Below, in pieces: positions 11,641-23,969 of a DNA stretch of 64,000 nt. Position numbers and translations under genes: made by a program. The stretch is from positions 1,426,001-1,490,000 of the forward strand of contig WACJ01000042.1 in NCBI GenBank assembly GCA_008973525.1, given 5' to 3'. Numbering within the stretch: the first letter of the stretch is position 1; each line of letters opens with the position of its first letter. Under the pieces are notes generated by a model. That model made no database searches and was not told the origin of the DNA. It worked only from the letters and a program-made list of their open reading frames with translations. This DNA comes from Stenopsyche tienmushanensis. Lineage: Eukaryota; Arthropoda; Insecta; Trichoptera; Stenopsychidae.

Positions 11641-13489
11641 CATATGACCTGGCGAATCTTGGACTAAATTATGAAAGGCATGTTATGATACAAAGAATAG
11701 CTTGTGCCTTTACCATTGCTGCAATGGTTCTTCTTCGCCATGTGTCAAGTCAGTAAGGTCATACACCATGCAAGTGTTAACATAAGAATAAAGAGCTTTG
11801 TTCTCGGTTGCAGTGAAAGCTCTGTGATTAGTGGGCTCAATCTGCGACCGCAGTCCTCGTTTTGTAACACCTGTTCCAGGTTACACAATCTTCACTGCAG
11901 GTGGCTCACGCCGACTCATTGTTTATGTAAATTCTTCGATTCCTTGTGTTTCTTTGCTGACATATTTGGCATTCCTAATTCCTAAGAATGGTGCATTCCG
12001 ATGCACATGGAGTCGCCGCGTGGAATATATATCACCGTATCATTCGCATTCAAATATGTTATCTCGTTGCAATCTCTGCTCGCTGAGATATCCCATGGTC
12101 TGTCGAGGATGCCATCGAGCCACTGCTACATCCAACGGAAATTGTTTGGGATGCGAATATCCTTCGTGGGATTCTTCGATTCGAAACCATGGCAATTATC
12201 ATTAGCCGACGATTTATATTTAATTCTTCCTGGTGACCGTCGTATTTACGATCCATTATGTCGCACATTAAATGGATAAACACTCGACCTTTGATATCAT
12301 ATTTACTTTGAATTATTGCTAAGGATCGTGATCTCCTTGAATCAATCCCTCTTGGGATTGAGTCCTCATTATGGCGCTTTCCAAGCTACGATATAATTTC
12401 AATCATCTTTGAATGTCTACAAGCGGACGGAAGATGAAGAATGATTGAAATGAAGAATGATCTGGAAGCATCAAGCGCAATCGACAAGAAATATCAATCT
12501 AAAGATGGATATTTATAGTTATCATTGATTGCATTAATAGATATTTTCAGGTGTTCATAAATCTTAATATGAACTTATTTTTTAAGCGATTAAATTCTTC
12601 GAATGCTTTCGATCAGATCAAAATAACAGGATTATCATCATCATCATTATTTTTATTGTGGGTTGATAGCCAAAAATGGAATGTGGCCGAAAGACCTATT
12701 GATTGTATTGGCTTTTAACTCTATTTACCGTCCGTTAGCACTTTATCTTATCCATCTTTGCATTGGAATTCGGAGATAAAAATAACTTGCAAAAATTCAC
12801 CGAACGACACTCGTTGAATATAATTATTTTGTGCTTGTATAAATCAGTATTCCCTAAGCGTTTTGATAATCAGCGATTCATCATCAGCATCATAGTACAG
12901 GCCATGTGCATGTAATTTCCATTTTACACGTTAAGCTAATTAATTCTATGAGATATACGCTTAGAACTGCACTTACGGGACCGGTCCTTAATGTGTTAAT
13001 ATTCATCACTTCATGCGCTCGATGTTGACGGCAGCATGACATATGAGCTATATTTTTGAACCCTTATCCAGCAAATTGCTTGCGGACATCTTTATAGGGA
13101 GTGTGTGTGGTTTTTAAAGATTGAAAAGGTTGTTACATATTTGAGACGACTATATCGATTTTGCTATAAAAGACTTTCTGAATGAAATTATGCCTATATA
13201 AATACTTCCTAATATAAAAAAAATCACATGTATGAATAGTAAGTTGAATTTATGTATGTCTGTTTGTTCGTTTGTTTGTTTCATATACAAACCTATATTT
13301 ATACTCCTTCTCCGCCATAAGAGACTTTACTGGGGAAAGGATTTTAATGTAGTGGTTTCCCATTTGTCTTCTACATCTTAACAATCCTTACTTTACCACA
13401 AGTAAGGCTTATTTGGATAGGATTTTTTTTGTTTTAGGTAGGAGAGAATCTATAAATGAGAAGCAAATTTATCATTATATCAGTATAAA
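11641..13489. other. Long single-copy interval
   Basis: Overlapping frames at 11704-12283 on both strands have no recognisable domain. A GTCTGTTTGTTCGTTTGTTTG stretch near 13259 resembles the tail of reversed non-LTR elements but is only simple sequence here. No gene is supported. Confidence 0.4.
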
Positions 13490-13920
13490 TCCGGGAAAAA
13501 ATAGTTTTTCCTATCATTAAAATCTGTGCATTGCAAATTAGTTCGAGAAACGTTTTGCCAAAAAAATCATCTTTAGCGATGAGGTCCATTTTTGGATGAA
13601 TTGGCCCCTCTTTCTTTGGGGTTATCTTAAATCGAAGACTTATGCGTATAAATTTCAAACAATTGATGCCCTCAAAGTCAACATGACGAACGCCATTCAG
13701 CAAATTCAGTCATTTTTGTGCGACAGTAATCGAAAATTGGACCTCCCGAATACGTGCCACCAAGCAAAGACGCGGCAGACGTTTGAACGATGTTATATTC
13801 CATAATTAATGCCATTAAATATTCTTTCGAATAAAAATAAAATTGTGTCGATATCTTCATAGAACTTGTTTTATTTAAATTTAAAAATTGAGCACCCTTA
13901 TTGAAATGCCCTATATAAGC
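13490..13920 (+). mobile_element. IS630/Tc1-like relic with in-frame internal deletion
   Basis: An open frame at 13542-13805 reads FEKRFAKKIIFSDEVHFWMN, the first catalytic motif of an IS630/Tc1/mariner-type transposase (SDE-x-HF). It passes directly into WPLFLWGYLKSKTYAYKFQT and IDALKVNM, the C-terminal part that normally follows the second and third acidic residues. The reading frame survives the deletion. The right flank ATTGAGCACCCTTATTGAAA resembles this family's terminal region; no left terminus was found. About 88 codons remain of roughly 330. No active site can form. Confidence 0.8.
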
Positions 13921-15856
13921 GATACATTTTGCATAAATTCATAGCTTTTATTGATTAAGAACCTCCAGTCTAAGACAAATTTTGTACAAAAGGCACCCTC
14001 TTTCGGGACAATTTAACCCCTTCCATTTGATATAAATGATTGATCAATTAGGGTTTATAAAGCCAATGTTCTCAAGAGTGACTATACAAATTTGAATGGA
14101 TGGTAGTCGGCACAAAATAATTTCTTTAATTATTACCCTTTTCTAAAAGGCTGGTGGCAATTCGCCAAAAGTCCAGATATAAAGTCTAATATTACCCGGC
14201 CATTATATTGTCTTCATCTATTACATTATACGGTGCTTCATGTCTGACGATGGTCTGAAAAAGGTCAAGGATGGGCCGTAAACGTTAAACAAGGAATGTT
14301 GATTACGATACGAGAATATCCCACACAGTAAGTAATCAGTTTCGGGTTCAATATTTTTGGCAGGAATTTCAACATTGAACTTAGTCCTTTTGAAGACAGT
14401 CACAATAATTACTCATCGAATTCCTGCCGAGATATTCATCCGTGACGCAGGAGCATGACAAACATTGTAATAAGTCATTACGCCTTAATCAGATTGCTGT
14501 GTGATATATTTGATTCTTGAGCGTCCCCGCAGAATTGTCTGAAGAAAGTCGGTCATTGTTTAGCATAATCATAAATCTCCGAGTTAATCCTAGCCCCGTG
14601 GTCAGATTGAAGATGGTCCTCGTTGAAAAGTTTCTTTGTTGTCTAGTCTTCGGCGGCGTAGCGCCATCAAGTCTGCATGGAATTGAACATGTGAGCTGAA
14701 AACCAAATGAAAAATTGTGATTCACATGCGTAACTTTCGTCTATCAGAATTTTATGGCTTCCGCACAAAAAAATATGAGCTATATGACGTACGCAGATTT
14801 ATTTCTAGATGAGAATATTCGTCGTTTCGGCGAGAAAAAGTTCACTTTCTATTCCGAAACGGCGTTTTCATCGCCTGAAGCCGGATCTGAACGGTGCGAA
14901 GACTCGAACCAAGAAATTTTTAAATAGAAAAAAGAAATTTCTTCGATTGATGACCCAATGACGGGAGAATAACACCCAGATATACTCGGAGCAAATCGGA
15001 AAATATATGACATTAACCCTTCTATCAATGAATGTTTCTTTGAGTCTTATCGTTTACCAGGTCAATTTTGCATGGCCATTTCTAACATATTTATTTCTAT
15101 GTTCATCTTTTCTTCTACATTATTAGATCAAAAATGAAATTAAAGATACCACTCTCTCAGCGTACCAGAAATTGCTTGCTCTACTAACTTGAAGACTAGT
15201 ATCGTGTGCACCGGGCATTTGTCTGCCGTTTGTAATGCGCACGCAAATCTCCTTTTGTGCGACTTTTTTTGTGCGATTTCGAAGTTATGCGGTTTTTTTA
15301 AAGCATTTTTTTTTAAATTCATTAAGAGTACGTATTGAGATATTTTGGATAAAATAGGAAATAAATCATCAACACTAACCTTTTTTTGGAATAGGAATTA
15401 TAGTGACATCTTTACTAATTATGAATTATATTGTTAGAAACAGAAAATCTACACAGATCAACGAAGAGAGCGATTTTGATTCATGTCGAAAATTGCAACG
15501 AAAATTATCATACAGCGATGATAGTTAATTGAAATAATTAGTATTTCTCTAGTGGATGTTGGGCACTTAAGATGTCAGATGACAGACATCCTTTAAATTT
15601 CACTAATGATGCAAGACGTCCTTTACCTAAATTTTACCAAAAAAGTTATTTTTTAACTGCCTTATTGTTTTTCCGTTTTTTTATTAACTTTTTTTTATGC
15701 GATCTTGGATATATTTTATATAGCTATTTTAAAGTTATGCGGTTTTTAAAATCTATGAAACGTATCTTTACTTTTTCTATGTAAGTTAAAGCTTTTTTGT
15801 GCGATTTCTTTTACTACCTTTCTTTTATCTACCGCACAAAAAAGTTTAAATGTATA
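13921..15856. other. Single-copy interval, no gene seen
   Basis: Mixed composition with no repeat-family blocks. Frames of 60-78 codons (14221, 14489, 14517, 15140, 15572) share no homology signatures and overlap on opposite strands. Confidence 0.4.
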
Positions 15857-15946
15857 CAGGTGTTTGGCAAAGGGATTGACAAAATATTTTTGGGAGTTAG
15901 GAGGGTTTTTTGCTATGTTTAACACATAGTCCCCCTTTCCAAATGC

Positions 15947-16030
15947 TACATGTCATGTACTACATGTCATATACTACATGTCATATACTGCATGTCATAT
16001 ACTGCATGTCATATACTACATGTCATACAA
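15947..16030. repeat. 14-bp tandem array, six units
   Basis: Six head-to-tail copies of TACATGTCATATAC with one or two changes each. It lies inside T2 copy 1 and is absent from the T2 copy at 31251, so it expanded after the copies separated, or was lost from the other. Confidence 0.95.
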
Positions 16031-16312
16031 ATCATTCAATAAGTTGTTAAATTTGAATAGGTACCAGTTTGGTAGGGTCTGGAATAAGAAAATACTTTTT
16101 ATTCTCAAGATGCTTTTATTATTATGTTTTGTTAAATTGGCCACATCTGTTTCGTACGGCACGTTTTTCTTAGTTTAATTGTAGTTGTCTGAAGTAGCAT
16201 TTCCTCTTTATTTTTTGCAAAGGCGGGTCTTATTCCTTCAATCAGGATTTATTTTGTGGGTACCTCACCTCTGTCGTGTAAATTAATTATATTGGCAGCC
16301 CTATATATTATG

Positions 16313-16490
16313 TGGCTCGCACAGTTTCCAGATCTGACACCACTGGATTTCTTCGCCCGGGAACGTGTCCTATTGTGTGGCTTGCACGGTCTCCCGAGCT
16401 GACACCACTGGATTTTTTTGTCTGGGTACATGCCCTATTCCGTGGCTCGCACATTCTCCAGACCTGACACCACTGGATTTATTTGTCTAG
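16313..16490 (+). repeat. 65-bp array from a transposase core, 3 units
   Basis: Units start at 16313, 16378 and 16443. Each reads TGGCTCGCACAGTTTCCAGA-like sequence followed by CTGACACCACTGGATTT. Unit 1 translates as WLAQFPDLTPLDFF, matching the RSPDLTPLDFFLWG motif around the second catalytic aspartate of Tc1/mariner-type transposases. The 65-bp period is not a multiple of three, so the array itself is not coding. The same three-unit array is at 31534, in the opposite orientation. Confidence 0.85.
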
Positions 16491-16843
16491 AAAACTTTTT
16501 AAAATTAAACTAAGTTTAAAATAGTTATTACTTTTTTGTTTAAAGAATTCAAAAGTTGACATTTTTCATTCATTTGCACATTTTATGTGACTCAGGACTA
16601 ATTTTCCTTAAACCACAAAATAATTATTTATTTGGATTGAAAATACTTTGCAAAAGACAAAAACAGTTATTTTGGGTATTTTTTTTTAAATGTTTAAAAA
16701 AATATATATCTGAAATAGTCTCTCCATGTGCCAAACACTGTATACTTCCCAAGCATCTGGTCCATAATTTCAACACCTCCCTTATGCTTGTAATAAAATA
16801 ACATTATCTGAAACTTTTGGGCTTCTCCAACAACTTCGCTACA

Positions 16844-17210
16844 TTAATGGACAGTTGACAATGGGATAACAGCTTTTGATCTTTTCAGAACGTATGAAAC
16901 AACTGAAACATTGTCTGTCATTGATGTTTTGGACACATTTCTTTCGGATTTTTTTTTATTCCGGCGGATAATCTCAACAAAAGCCTGCCCTGCCTGCTGA
17001 AGCTTTTCTACGATATATAAAGTTATGAAATAGTTGTCAGCAATAACCGTCTTCTCACTTTCTTTGTACTTGACAGTTAATTCCAGTAGCATCTGTTCAC
17101 CTAAGTTGACTGCTCTCTAGCTTCCTTCTTCTTTTCCAGTATACAGGATATCTTTACAAGGATATCCATTTCCTGAATCACAGACCCACCATCTGGTTTT
17201 TACAGACGTA
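16844..17210 (-). mobile_element. piggyBac-type transposase relic
   Basis: On the minus strand: RWWVCDSGNGYPCKDILYTG, K-EEGS, a TAG stop, then AVNLGEQMLLELTVKYKESE, KTVIADNYFITLYIVEKLQQ, and after a basic stretch VLKRSKAVIPLSTVH before a stop at 16844. This is the core of the piggyBac DDE domain. The first catalytic aspartate lies in VCDSGNGY and the second in ADNYF. The part after the StH motif, with the last aspartate and the C-terminal zinc-binding tail, is missing. The in-frame stop and truncation make it inactive. No TTAA-flanked termini were identified. Confidence 0.85.
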
Positions 17211-18067
17211 TGATGCAAAAACATTTTCTGCGGCACAGGTAAAAGAAAAATATCATAGTAAATATAGATTTATGAAGCGAATAGATTAAAATTTCCTTAC
17301 GGAACATGAAGATAAAACCTGATTTTTTATATAAAATCTATGAAAAAAAAAATTGGGTTTGGCCAGATCGCTTTAAATGATTCTTGATAAAAAAAGGGAA
17401 ATATCCTTTTTTCTCGAAACACAAGGATTCCGAACTTTTTTTGAATCATACATTTTGTAAAACCCTTCAATGAACAAAGTCAGGGAGATTTGATCAGATC
17501 TATACATAGCTACTATTGCAAAAACAAAAAGGTCTGGCCGGACCATCTTATTGAAGGCTTAATAAATAGATTCGAATCAACGCCAATCCTTTTAATGGAT
17601 GTAATCGTTTGTGATGTTTACCTTAAAGGGCCATGAACCGATTGTCCGTGGGCAGCCTGCGGTTAACATACCGATTGCAATTCTCCTCGTTTATGCAATG
17701 ATTTAGAATTAATTATTGCCATATTTAATTGGTAGATTAATTATTGATGATTAGCGGAATGCGAGTGAGTTTGCGCACGCTTTTGACATGTAATTTGCAC
17801 GCTGTCAAATTCAGATAATACATGGTGTTTTCGAGCGAACTGATGACATATTATAAAATACGACATATGCCGCATAAAGTGGCCTAATAGATCGATCGAT
17901 TTCATGTTAAGATTGCCTCAAAATATTCGATTGTTATCATATAAAAACAATGCCCGGATAATTGATTTAGGGCCTAAAATGTAAGGGAGCTATCCAATAA
18001 TTTGTCCTATTTACATATATCGAGATAAATCTTAAAATTATATCTGACAACGTGATTTAACACATTA
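17211..18067. other. Interval with no recognisable element
   Basis: AT-rich sequence upstream of the piggyBac relic. No further piggyBac-like coding was recognised beyond the RWWVCD segment. Confidence 0.4.
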
Positions 18068-18216
18068 CAAATTGTTATATTAACCTTTCCCTACCGGTGA
18101 TGTATTTACTACACCTCGACTCTAATAATGGGAATATCGATATGAAATATAATAGATACGGCGTTCAGATTTTTTGTGTTCCTCCTTAATACAATTACGA
18201 ATCACATCAAAGTATT
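18068..18216 (+). repeat. R1 dispersed repeat, copy A (truncated)
   Basis: It runs from CAAATTGTTATATTAACC through CTACCGGTGATGTATTTAC, GGGAATATCGATATGAAA and TAATAGATACGGCGTTCAGA to CACATCAAAGTATT. It then diverges into GCAATCCCGAAATCCCGGGA. Other copies continue with the GCAGCGACGGAAATAAATAA block, which is missing here. Confidence 0.85.
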
Positions 18217-19474
18217 GCAATCCCGAAATCCCGGGATCGAAATTTTGCATATAAAATGTTAAAATTTATAGCTAAAAGTATATTTCCTTTGCTCTTTTTA
18301 GGATGATTTGGGTTTTAATGATACGCAAAAGGCAATGTTAATTCATGAAATTTAAATATTATTTTCCATTAAATATTCCAAATATTAAAATGATAATAAT
18401 CGGAGCAATGATTGATGAATACGGGGGATGTGGAAGTTATTCTTAGTTCAACTTTTGATATTGCGTCATTATTCTTGTCTGAGATAGGAGTAATTTGTCT
18501 TGAAGAACACAACAAACAGCCTTTTTCTACTGAAAATGATTTTTTTTGACCCTTTGCGCGCACATCTGCAAAGATGTAGGATGTGCAGAGATAAAAATTA
18601 CATTGTTCAGGGATATGACCCTTACTCCTGATTAGTAAAGAAGCCTCAGGGAAGGAGTAGGGATTATCGTCCTTTTAACTGGCTTTAACCATATTTAGTA
18701 AGAGGTGCATCGTCAACGAAAAGTTTCGCAGTTGGGATCTCTTTCTGTCTAAATTCGAAAATAAATATTTTTAATAACCATTGAATTTAAATAAGAATTT
18801 GTTTGTGATAAAATCTGAATAGTTTTCTGTATTATTAATTAAGATTTAGGCTTAAATTTAACAAAAAAAAAAAAACGATTGTGCTAATAAATTTGGGTGT
18901 TCATTTCAACAAAATGTGGTCATTAACCACACAGCTCACGTTGATTTGAATCCAGGATGTTCGAGTTATAATTCCAACCGCTAAATCCCGGGACAGTATG
19001 TATATTGTGTGCGTATATTTCGCTCTTTGAAATTTTGATAAAACCCATTCTTGATTTTATGCATACGTGGTGTTTAGTCTTCAATGAGTTATCCACGATG
19101 GGTATTAAAAGGCGAGTTTGAATTGCAATTGCAAGATTTGTATGCAGGATGGTGTGGCATGCCATCGATCTGAGATTGTGATTGAGTTCTTGAATAAAAA
19201 GAATATCAGTCTATGACTGGTTTAGGAATCGTTGTAAATTACGCTGCAGATAAACAGCAATGTATTACCAAATAGCTGAAAACGTCTAGTCAAGTATGTC
19301 AAGTCACTTGGATCAATATTTAATTCAGGGTATATATATAATACTATACATCAACACTTTGCAGTCCGGGTGCTCCGTACTAACTTCATTCATAAAAGTA
19401 TACTTATTTCGTAAAATTTATATAATTCTTAATCTAGTTAATATATTGAAGTATTTGAAAAAAAAATAATTATA
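18217..19474. other. Interval with no recognisable element
   Basis: Single-copy as far as I can see. Short minus-strand frames at 18369 and 18923 have no family signature. Confidence 0.4.
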
Positions 19475-19545
19475 TCAGCGGTCCGAGAAACGGACCGGTT
19501 GGAAACAAACCTTGTGGCCACTCCGTTCTATACGATCATGGAAGT
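19475..19545 (+). repeat. R3 hairpin repeat, fragment
   Basis: Only the hairpin core (AGCGGTCCGAGAAACGGACCG) and the next block (ACAAACCTTGTGGCCACTCC) remain. It directly precedes the family C mariner relic. Confidence 0.7.
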
Positions 19546-20040
19546 CCATTCAGCTCCCTATATATGTAGTGTAAATGGCCTTTTGAAGCTGAGAATAAGC
19601 ATATCATCGCGGATATGCTTATTAAATTCAGATTTTGCTTTGCACTTTAACAGCTCGGGGCCGGGGGGAAGGGGGGGGGGTGTTTTATTCATGGTTATGA
19701 ATCGACGCAAAAACTCGGCTTTATCGTTGTGAAAGATCTTCACGGCGCTGTTATTGTTCCATCGTGAGAAAACACGGCACTCATCTTGCGCACGGCTTTC
19801 TCATGTCCAAAATTTCAGTCAATATGCGATGTACAGCACTTTTTGAAATATCTATCACATCTGCTTATTCGCGTACTTTCAGTCAACGCTCATCTAATAC
19901 TATTTTGTGGAGTTTCTTTACCATTTGTGGTGGTGAAGAATATCTTTCTACTTTTTTTTTAAATATAATTTGTTATATTTTTCTGACGGTTGACATTTAC
20001 GATTTTAAATTATTTATGGCAGAAATTAGTATTTGATATT
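19545..20040 (-). mobile_element. Mariner family C, copy 1 (relic)
   Basis: Minus-strand fragments in order: VLDERWLKVREYADVIDISK, SAVHRILTEILDMRKLCARW-like sequence (with frameshifts) leading to LLTMEQ, then after a gap KAEFLRRFITMNKT. This family is known for a FLRRFIT-x-DETWIHH motif. Here the catalytic Asp is Asn (codon 19687-19689) and the next residues are disrupted by a G/C-rich run at 19659-19680. No termini were recognised. The protein match identifies a SETMAR-type mariner relic; it is inactive. Confidence 0.75.
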
Positions 20041-21580
20041 TTTGATCCAATTCCAAGTGTAGTCTTAAATATTTGATCAAGACTGTATGCTAGCTAGCTC
20101 AGTGCTGTATGTCGTTCTGGGTACAAGGAACATGTTATCAGCTCTTTGTTTATTTTTTTTGGAATTGGACACGTTTTGATAGATACTAAACTATGAATGA
20201 AAAGAGAAATAAACATGGTTGACCCCATATTTAGCGAGCAGGTGACCCCTGTTTCCTGACCTATGTACGATATCGAGGCGCAGAAACTGCACACTGCTGC
20301 TAGATTCTTCGTTCTAATTTTATTATGCTTCTCCGGGCAATGGAAGACTTGGACGTCCCGGCTTACGTCCGTCTATCTTCCTCGGCCATCTGCTCGTTGC
20401 TTACGAACGTCTTGCACGTACTCCTATCGGCGATCTGTGCTTGTCAATTGTCTCCCGTTGGCTTTCGTTATGGTGGTGTACGTGGGAGCGTACAAGAAAG
20501 TGAACTATCCGCTTTTGTTGTGAATATTTAGCATAGCTGCTGGTTAAGGTCGCAATTGGTGCAAACTTACAAATATAAATAACACCTTCGGCTGATAAAC
20601 TCATAGGCGAGTACAATAACCTGTTTATGAGAGCTTGCATTCCTGGTGAGCAGCGGACACCTGCCGTCCAACTGTAAAATATATGATTCACGTGTGAGCT
20701 GCACCTGATTTATCTTTCGCTCATCGCTCCACCACTCCGAGGCATCCAGCAAACCTTGCAGACTTTCAACAGAGGCAGCTTTTGCTGGAGGTGAATAAAT
20801 CAAGACATTCTTGGGTAGCAAGGAGGAGCAAGATGCAGCTACGGCGTGGCAATGAAACTCTAGCACCATCAGGCTTGGACAGCCGAAAATAGACATCGTC
20901 TGCTTGACTCATCCATCTTCTTCATCCTCGACCTATTTCCGTTCCATCGACGAGTGCTCTCCAAGTGGAAAATTTCAAATAGTTTTCCACCCAAGATCTG
21001 CTGCATTTTCGCTCGAGTCAAGCGTCTAGTCAGCTCATCAAATGCAAGTGCACTTCATTATCCGATTTTGACGTACGCAGAAGCAATGACCTTTTGATGC
21101 ACACTAGAAATGAATTCATCATTCATAATATGCGCTTTAAATCACTCGCCTCTCGATAATGTATGCTTGATTTATTGCTCCGAGTGCACTCGGTGCAATC
21201 TTAAAGAGTGAATTTGTAATGCACATATGCATATTTTGAGCGCCTCGATCATTACACATTGTGCTATTTTTATGTATCGTCATTTCTTGATGCTCAAACC
21301 CCGAGTTATCAGCGTCAACAGAGCCATTTATTATGGCGTGTCGGATAAGTTCTGTCCACCTTCTCGCACATGCTATCGCAGTACGAAATGATCGATAAGC
21401 GGATGAAATATGGCCGCGTATAAATAATTCAGATCGATCGTGTCGAATCAGGACTAAATCTGATAATGTTGATTTGGAAAATAAATATTGGGAGAATTTA
21501 TAATATAGGGCAGGACCACTTGAAAATAGTGATAAACGTTTGAGATTCCCCATTAATCCTTTGATGTCTACCCTTATACT
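20041..21580. other. Moderately GC-rich single-copy interval
   Basis: Long frames occur (20263-20523 plus, with RFFVLILLCFSG after an ATG; 20567-20896 minus; 21137-21553 minus, 138 codons). None shows a domain. The plus frame looks like a signal peptide, but its possible donors give the wrong phase for 35723 or are weak. I do not call a gene. Confidence 0.35.
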
Positions 21581-21800
21581 CTTACACGTCTAAATATTGC
21601 AAATTTGCTTGAAAACCCGTTAGGTATGGGCTCTTTTTAAATCGTTGGTAGATCTTAGAATCATAATAAATAGTAAATAAAACTCAGCCTGACACCAAAA
21701 ATGATTCTGTTTGAAACGCTATTATGGGGCCCAGCAATATCAATAGTGTTAAGGTTCATTACTGTTATACAAGTTTGACTCATTTGAGACAATATTATGG
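21581..21800 (+). repeat. R2 dispersed repeat, copy 2
   Basis: From CTTACACGTCTAAATATTGC through GAAAACCCGTTAGGTATGGG, ATAATAAATAGTAAATAAA, GATTCTGTTTGAAACGCT, GTGTTAAGGTTCATTACTG to CAAGTTTGACTCATTTGAGA. It joins the 5' half (as at 44455) to the 3' half (as at 10156), which establishes the order of the R2 family. Confidence 0.8.
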
Positions 21801-23274
21801 ATCCCAAATGTAAGCTTGAACAATGTATTCCTTTGATATAAACCGAAGACGCATTGTCCGCAGCATGTGCGGGCGTACTCATCAAAGGGATAAAGCTGTA
21901 TATTGTCCATTTAAAAAAAAACGCTTTAAAATCATTTTAGAACCACTCCTGTTCTTTTCTTTATATAAATGTAAAAAACAAATATTTTGCACTTGCTTTT
22001 ATAAAGGACAGAACTTATCCGACAGACCCAAATATTATCGTTTTTATCTATGTAAAATAAATATTTTGATTTTTAGCATATTTTTGAATTTATCCTGCAT
22101 CATTTGATGTGGTTATTGCGCGTGTATCTCTAATCGATTCATATTTTTGCTTGGATTTGTTTCGAAATGCACGGGCATTGCTTCGTGTGGTCGGTCAATA
22201 ATATAAATACATAATGCAAAACTAATTTCTCGGTATGCATTAATTCATTCAGCTCATTGAACAGCCTTGATTTTTCATAGAGTTCCTTTGATCAAAGAGC
22301 ACTTAATGGAATTGGGTTAGAAAGAGGCATTGGAACATGTCATCCTCGAACTGGGTCGACCTCAGTCAGCACTATCAATCTTGGCTTGACGCAAGAATAT
22401 CAATCTTGAAGCTGTGTTTTGAATGCAGTGTAACCTCTTTAATGACCCTTAATGAAATATGGATGAAACGAAGAGATTTTGCAAGTGGACACTGTTATAT
22501 CATTGGAGATTTTTGCGCTCGTCCATCACGCTCCGATGCGTCTCTTTGATTTATTTCTGCTGCGTCGTATTATATGAGGCGAAGTACTGAATGATTAATA
22601 CCGGGATGCATTATTTTCCCGGTTGCATCGGATGGAACAACCTCATCGATGGTAGCTATATGTTGGAAGACGTTTCTGGTTCTGTCGATAGAGACGTCTG
22701 GGTCTTCGACTGGTGAGATTAGAGCAGGGCGTGACTGCGCAGTGTGTCACATTTAATTACCTCGAAGCTCCTATCTGCAAGTGCAGCAAATTGAAATGTT
22801 GCACATGGTCTGCAGAAATGCATTACATTCACTCACCGCGTGTTAACATGGATACTATCATGGCTCGTAATGCGTCACGCATACGTAACAAGTTCCGCCG
22901 ATTATTATGGACCAACGAGTTTCTTCTGATACCTAGATTAGCAATCCAGTTTATACATCTATATGTTGCCTTTTTTTTCTACAAACACAACTTTCATACA
23001 CATTTTATACGATAAACAAGCCGCGTCTGCGTCGGTAGTATTTTTGACGCGGTGCTGCGTCGTTACGACACAGTGACGTAAAGAGAATCGCAGACCTGTC
23101 TAAAAATTTTGATAACAACTTGGCTATAAAAACATCTTATCTTTACATTGACCAGACGATATTTAGTCATAGTGGCACACTTACGTCGCTCGTATCAAAT
23201 GCATCTCACAGGTGCCGCACGCACATGATCGCACAAACATGACAGCATACACAAGCGCACAACCCTGCATATAC
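21801..23274. other. Single-copy interval
   Basis: Contains several short frames (22337, 22713) with no family match. A CG-rich palindromic patch, GCGTCGGTAGTATTTTTGACG, lies near 23030. Confidence 0.35.
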
Positions 23275-23595
23275 TCATTTTTTAAATTCGATTTTATTGA
23301 CAAGATATCTCAAGTTCAAATGGACCGATTTACTTCAAACTTGGTACAAATCTTCTTTATATAACCTTCCATCATTCCTACCAGATTTATGTCAAAATTT
23401 CATTTTTAACTATTTAAAAAAAATTAAAACTATAAAAAAATAAGACCATAAAAATATTTTTTTTAACAGTCACCTTATTCCTTTGAGGTAGTGACCATAG
23501 CGATATATTTACGTATTAAGAATATTTTTTTAATAATTTATTTTAAATGACTAAAAGGGTTGAAATTGTGTCAACCAGGACATGCCCTTTTTTAC
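23275..23595 (-). repeat. R5 dispersed repeat, copy 2
   Basis: Reverse copy: CAAGATATCTCAAGTTCAAA, CTACCAGATTTATGTCAAAA, a T/A-rich middle, TGAGGTAGTGACCATAGCG, AAATGACTAAAAGGGTTGAA and GTGTCAACCAGGACATG. It is directly followed by R1 copy B. Confidence 0.75.
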
Positions 23596-23618
23596 CGCTT
23601 ACACTTTACCAGCCAATG

Positions 23619-23960
23619 GACAGTAACTGTCTAATCTATGTACACATATATACAGTACATATATGTTTTACAAATTGTTATATTAACCTTTCCCTACCGG
23701 TGATGTATTTACTACACCTCGACTTTAATAATGAGAATATCGATATGAAATATAATAGATACGGGGTACAGAATTTTTGTATAACTCCGTAATATAATTA
23801 CGAATCACATCAACGTATTATAATATATAAGTATTCATCTGCAGCGACGGAAATAAATAATTTGTCGGGAAATCGGAAATTTTGCGAGTTTTATTTCGTG
23901 TCCGTGCAAAAAGGAATTTTATCAGTCACATTGATGGTGCTATATGAAAATGGGGCTCAC
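23619..23960 (+). repeat. R1 dispersed repeat, copy B
   Basis: Extends from GGACAGTAACTGTCTAATCT (also flanking copy D) through the common body to GGAATTTTATCAGTCACATT and GATGGTGCTATATGAAAATG, the last part shared only with copy F. It is the longest plus-strand copy. It is followed at once by a hAT transposase fragment. Confidence 0.85.
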
Positions 23961-23969
23961 GCGGTCATC

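Larger units (their letters stand above)
15857..16740 (+). mobile_element. T2 TIR element, complete copy 1 (884 bp)
   Basis: It is flanked by TA on both sides. The left end is CAGGTGTTTGGCAAAGGG. The right end read inward is CAGTGTTTGGCACATGGA, so the terminal repeats are about 18-25 bp. TA duplications with CAG ends are typical of the Tc1/mariner superfamily. No transposase frame is present, so it is non-autonomous. Inside are a 14-bp tandem array (15947-16030), the block AGGATTTATTTTGTGG...GTCGTGTAAATTAATT (16249-16290) shared by all T2 copies, and a 65-bp x3 array (16313-16490). Confidence 0.85.

Noticed and set aside
16313..16490. CRISPR-like array
   Set aside because: The 65-bp units are contiguous with no spacers, derive from transposase sequence and lie in a eukaryotic transposon.
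20263..20523. Signal-peptide first exon of the VWC gene
   Set aside because: RFFVLILLCFSG looks like a signal core, but the plausible donors give phase 0 or 2, and the only phase-1 GT (20396) is a poor donor.
21137..21553. 138-codon minus-strand frame as a gene
   Set aside because: No recognisable motif, low-complexity flanks and no promoter or splice evidence.
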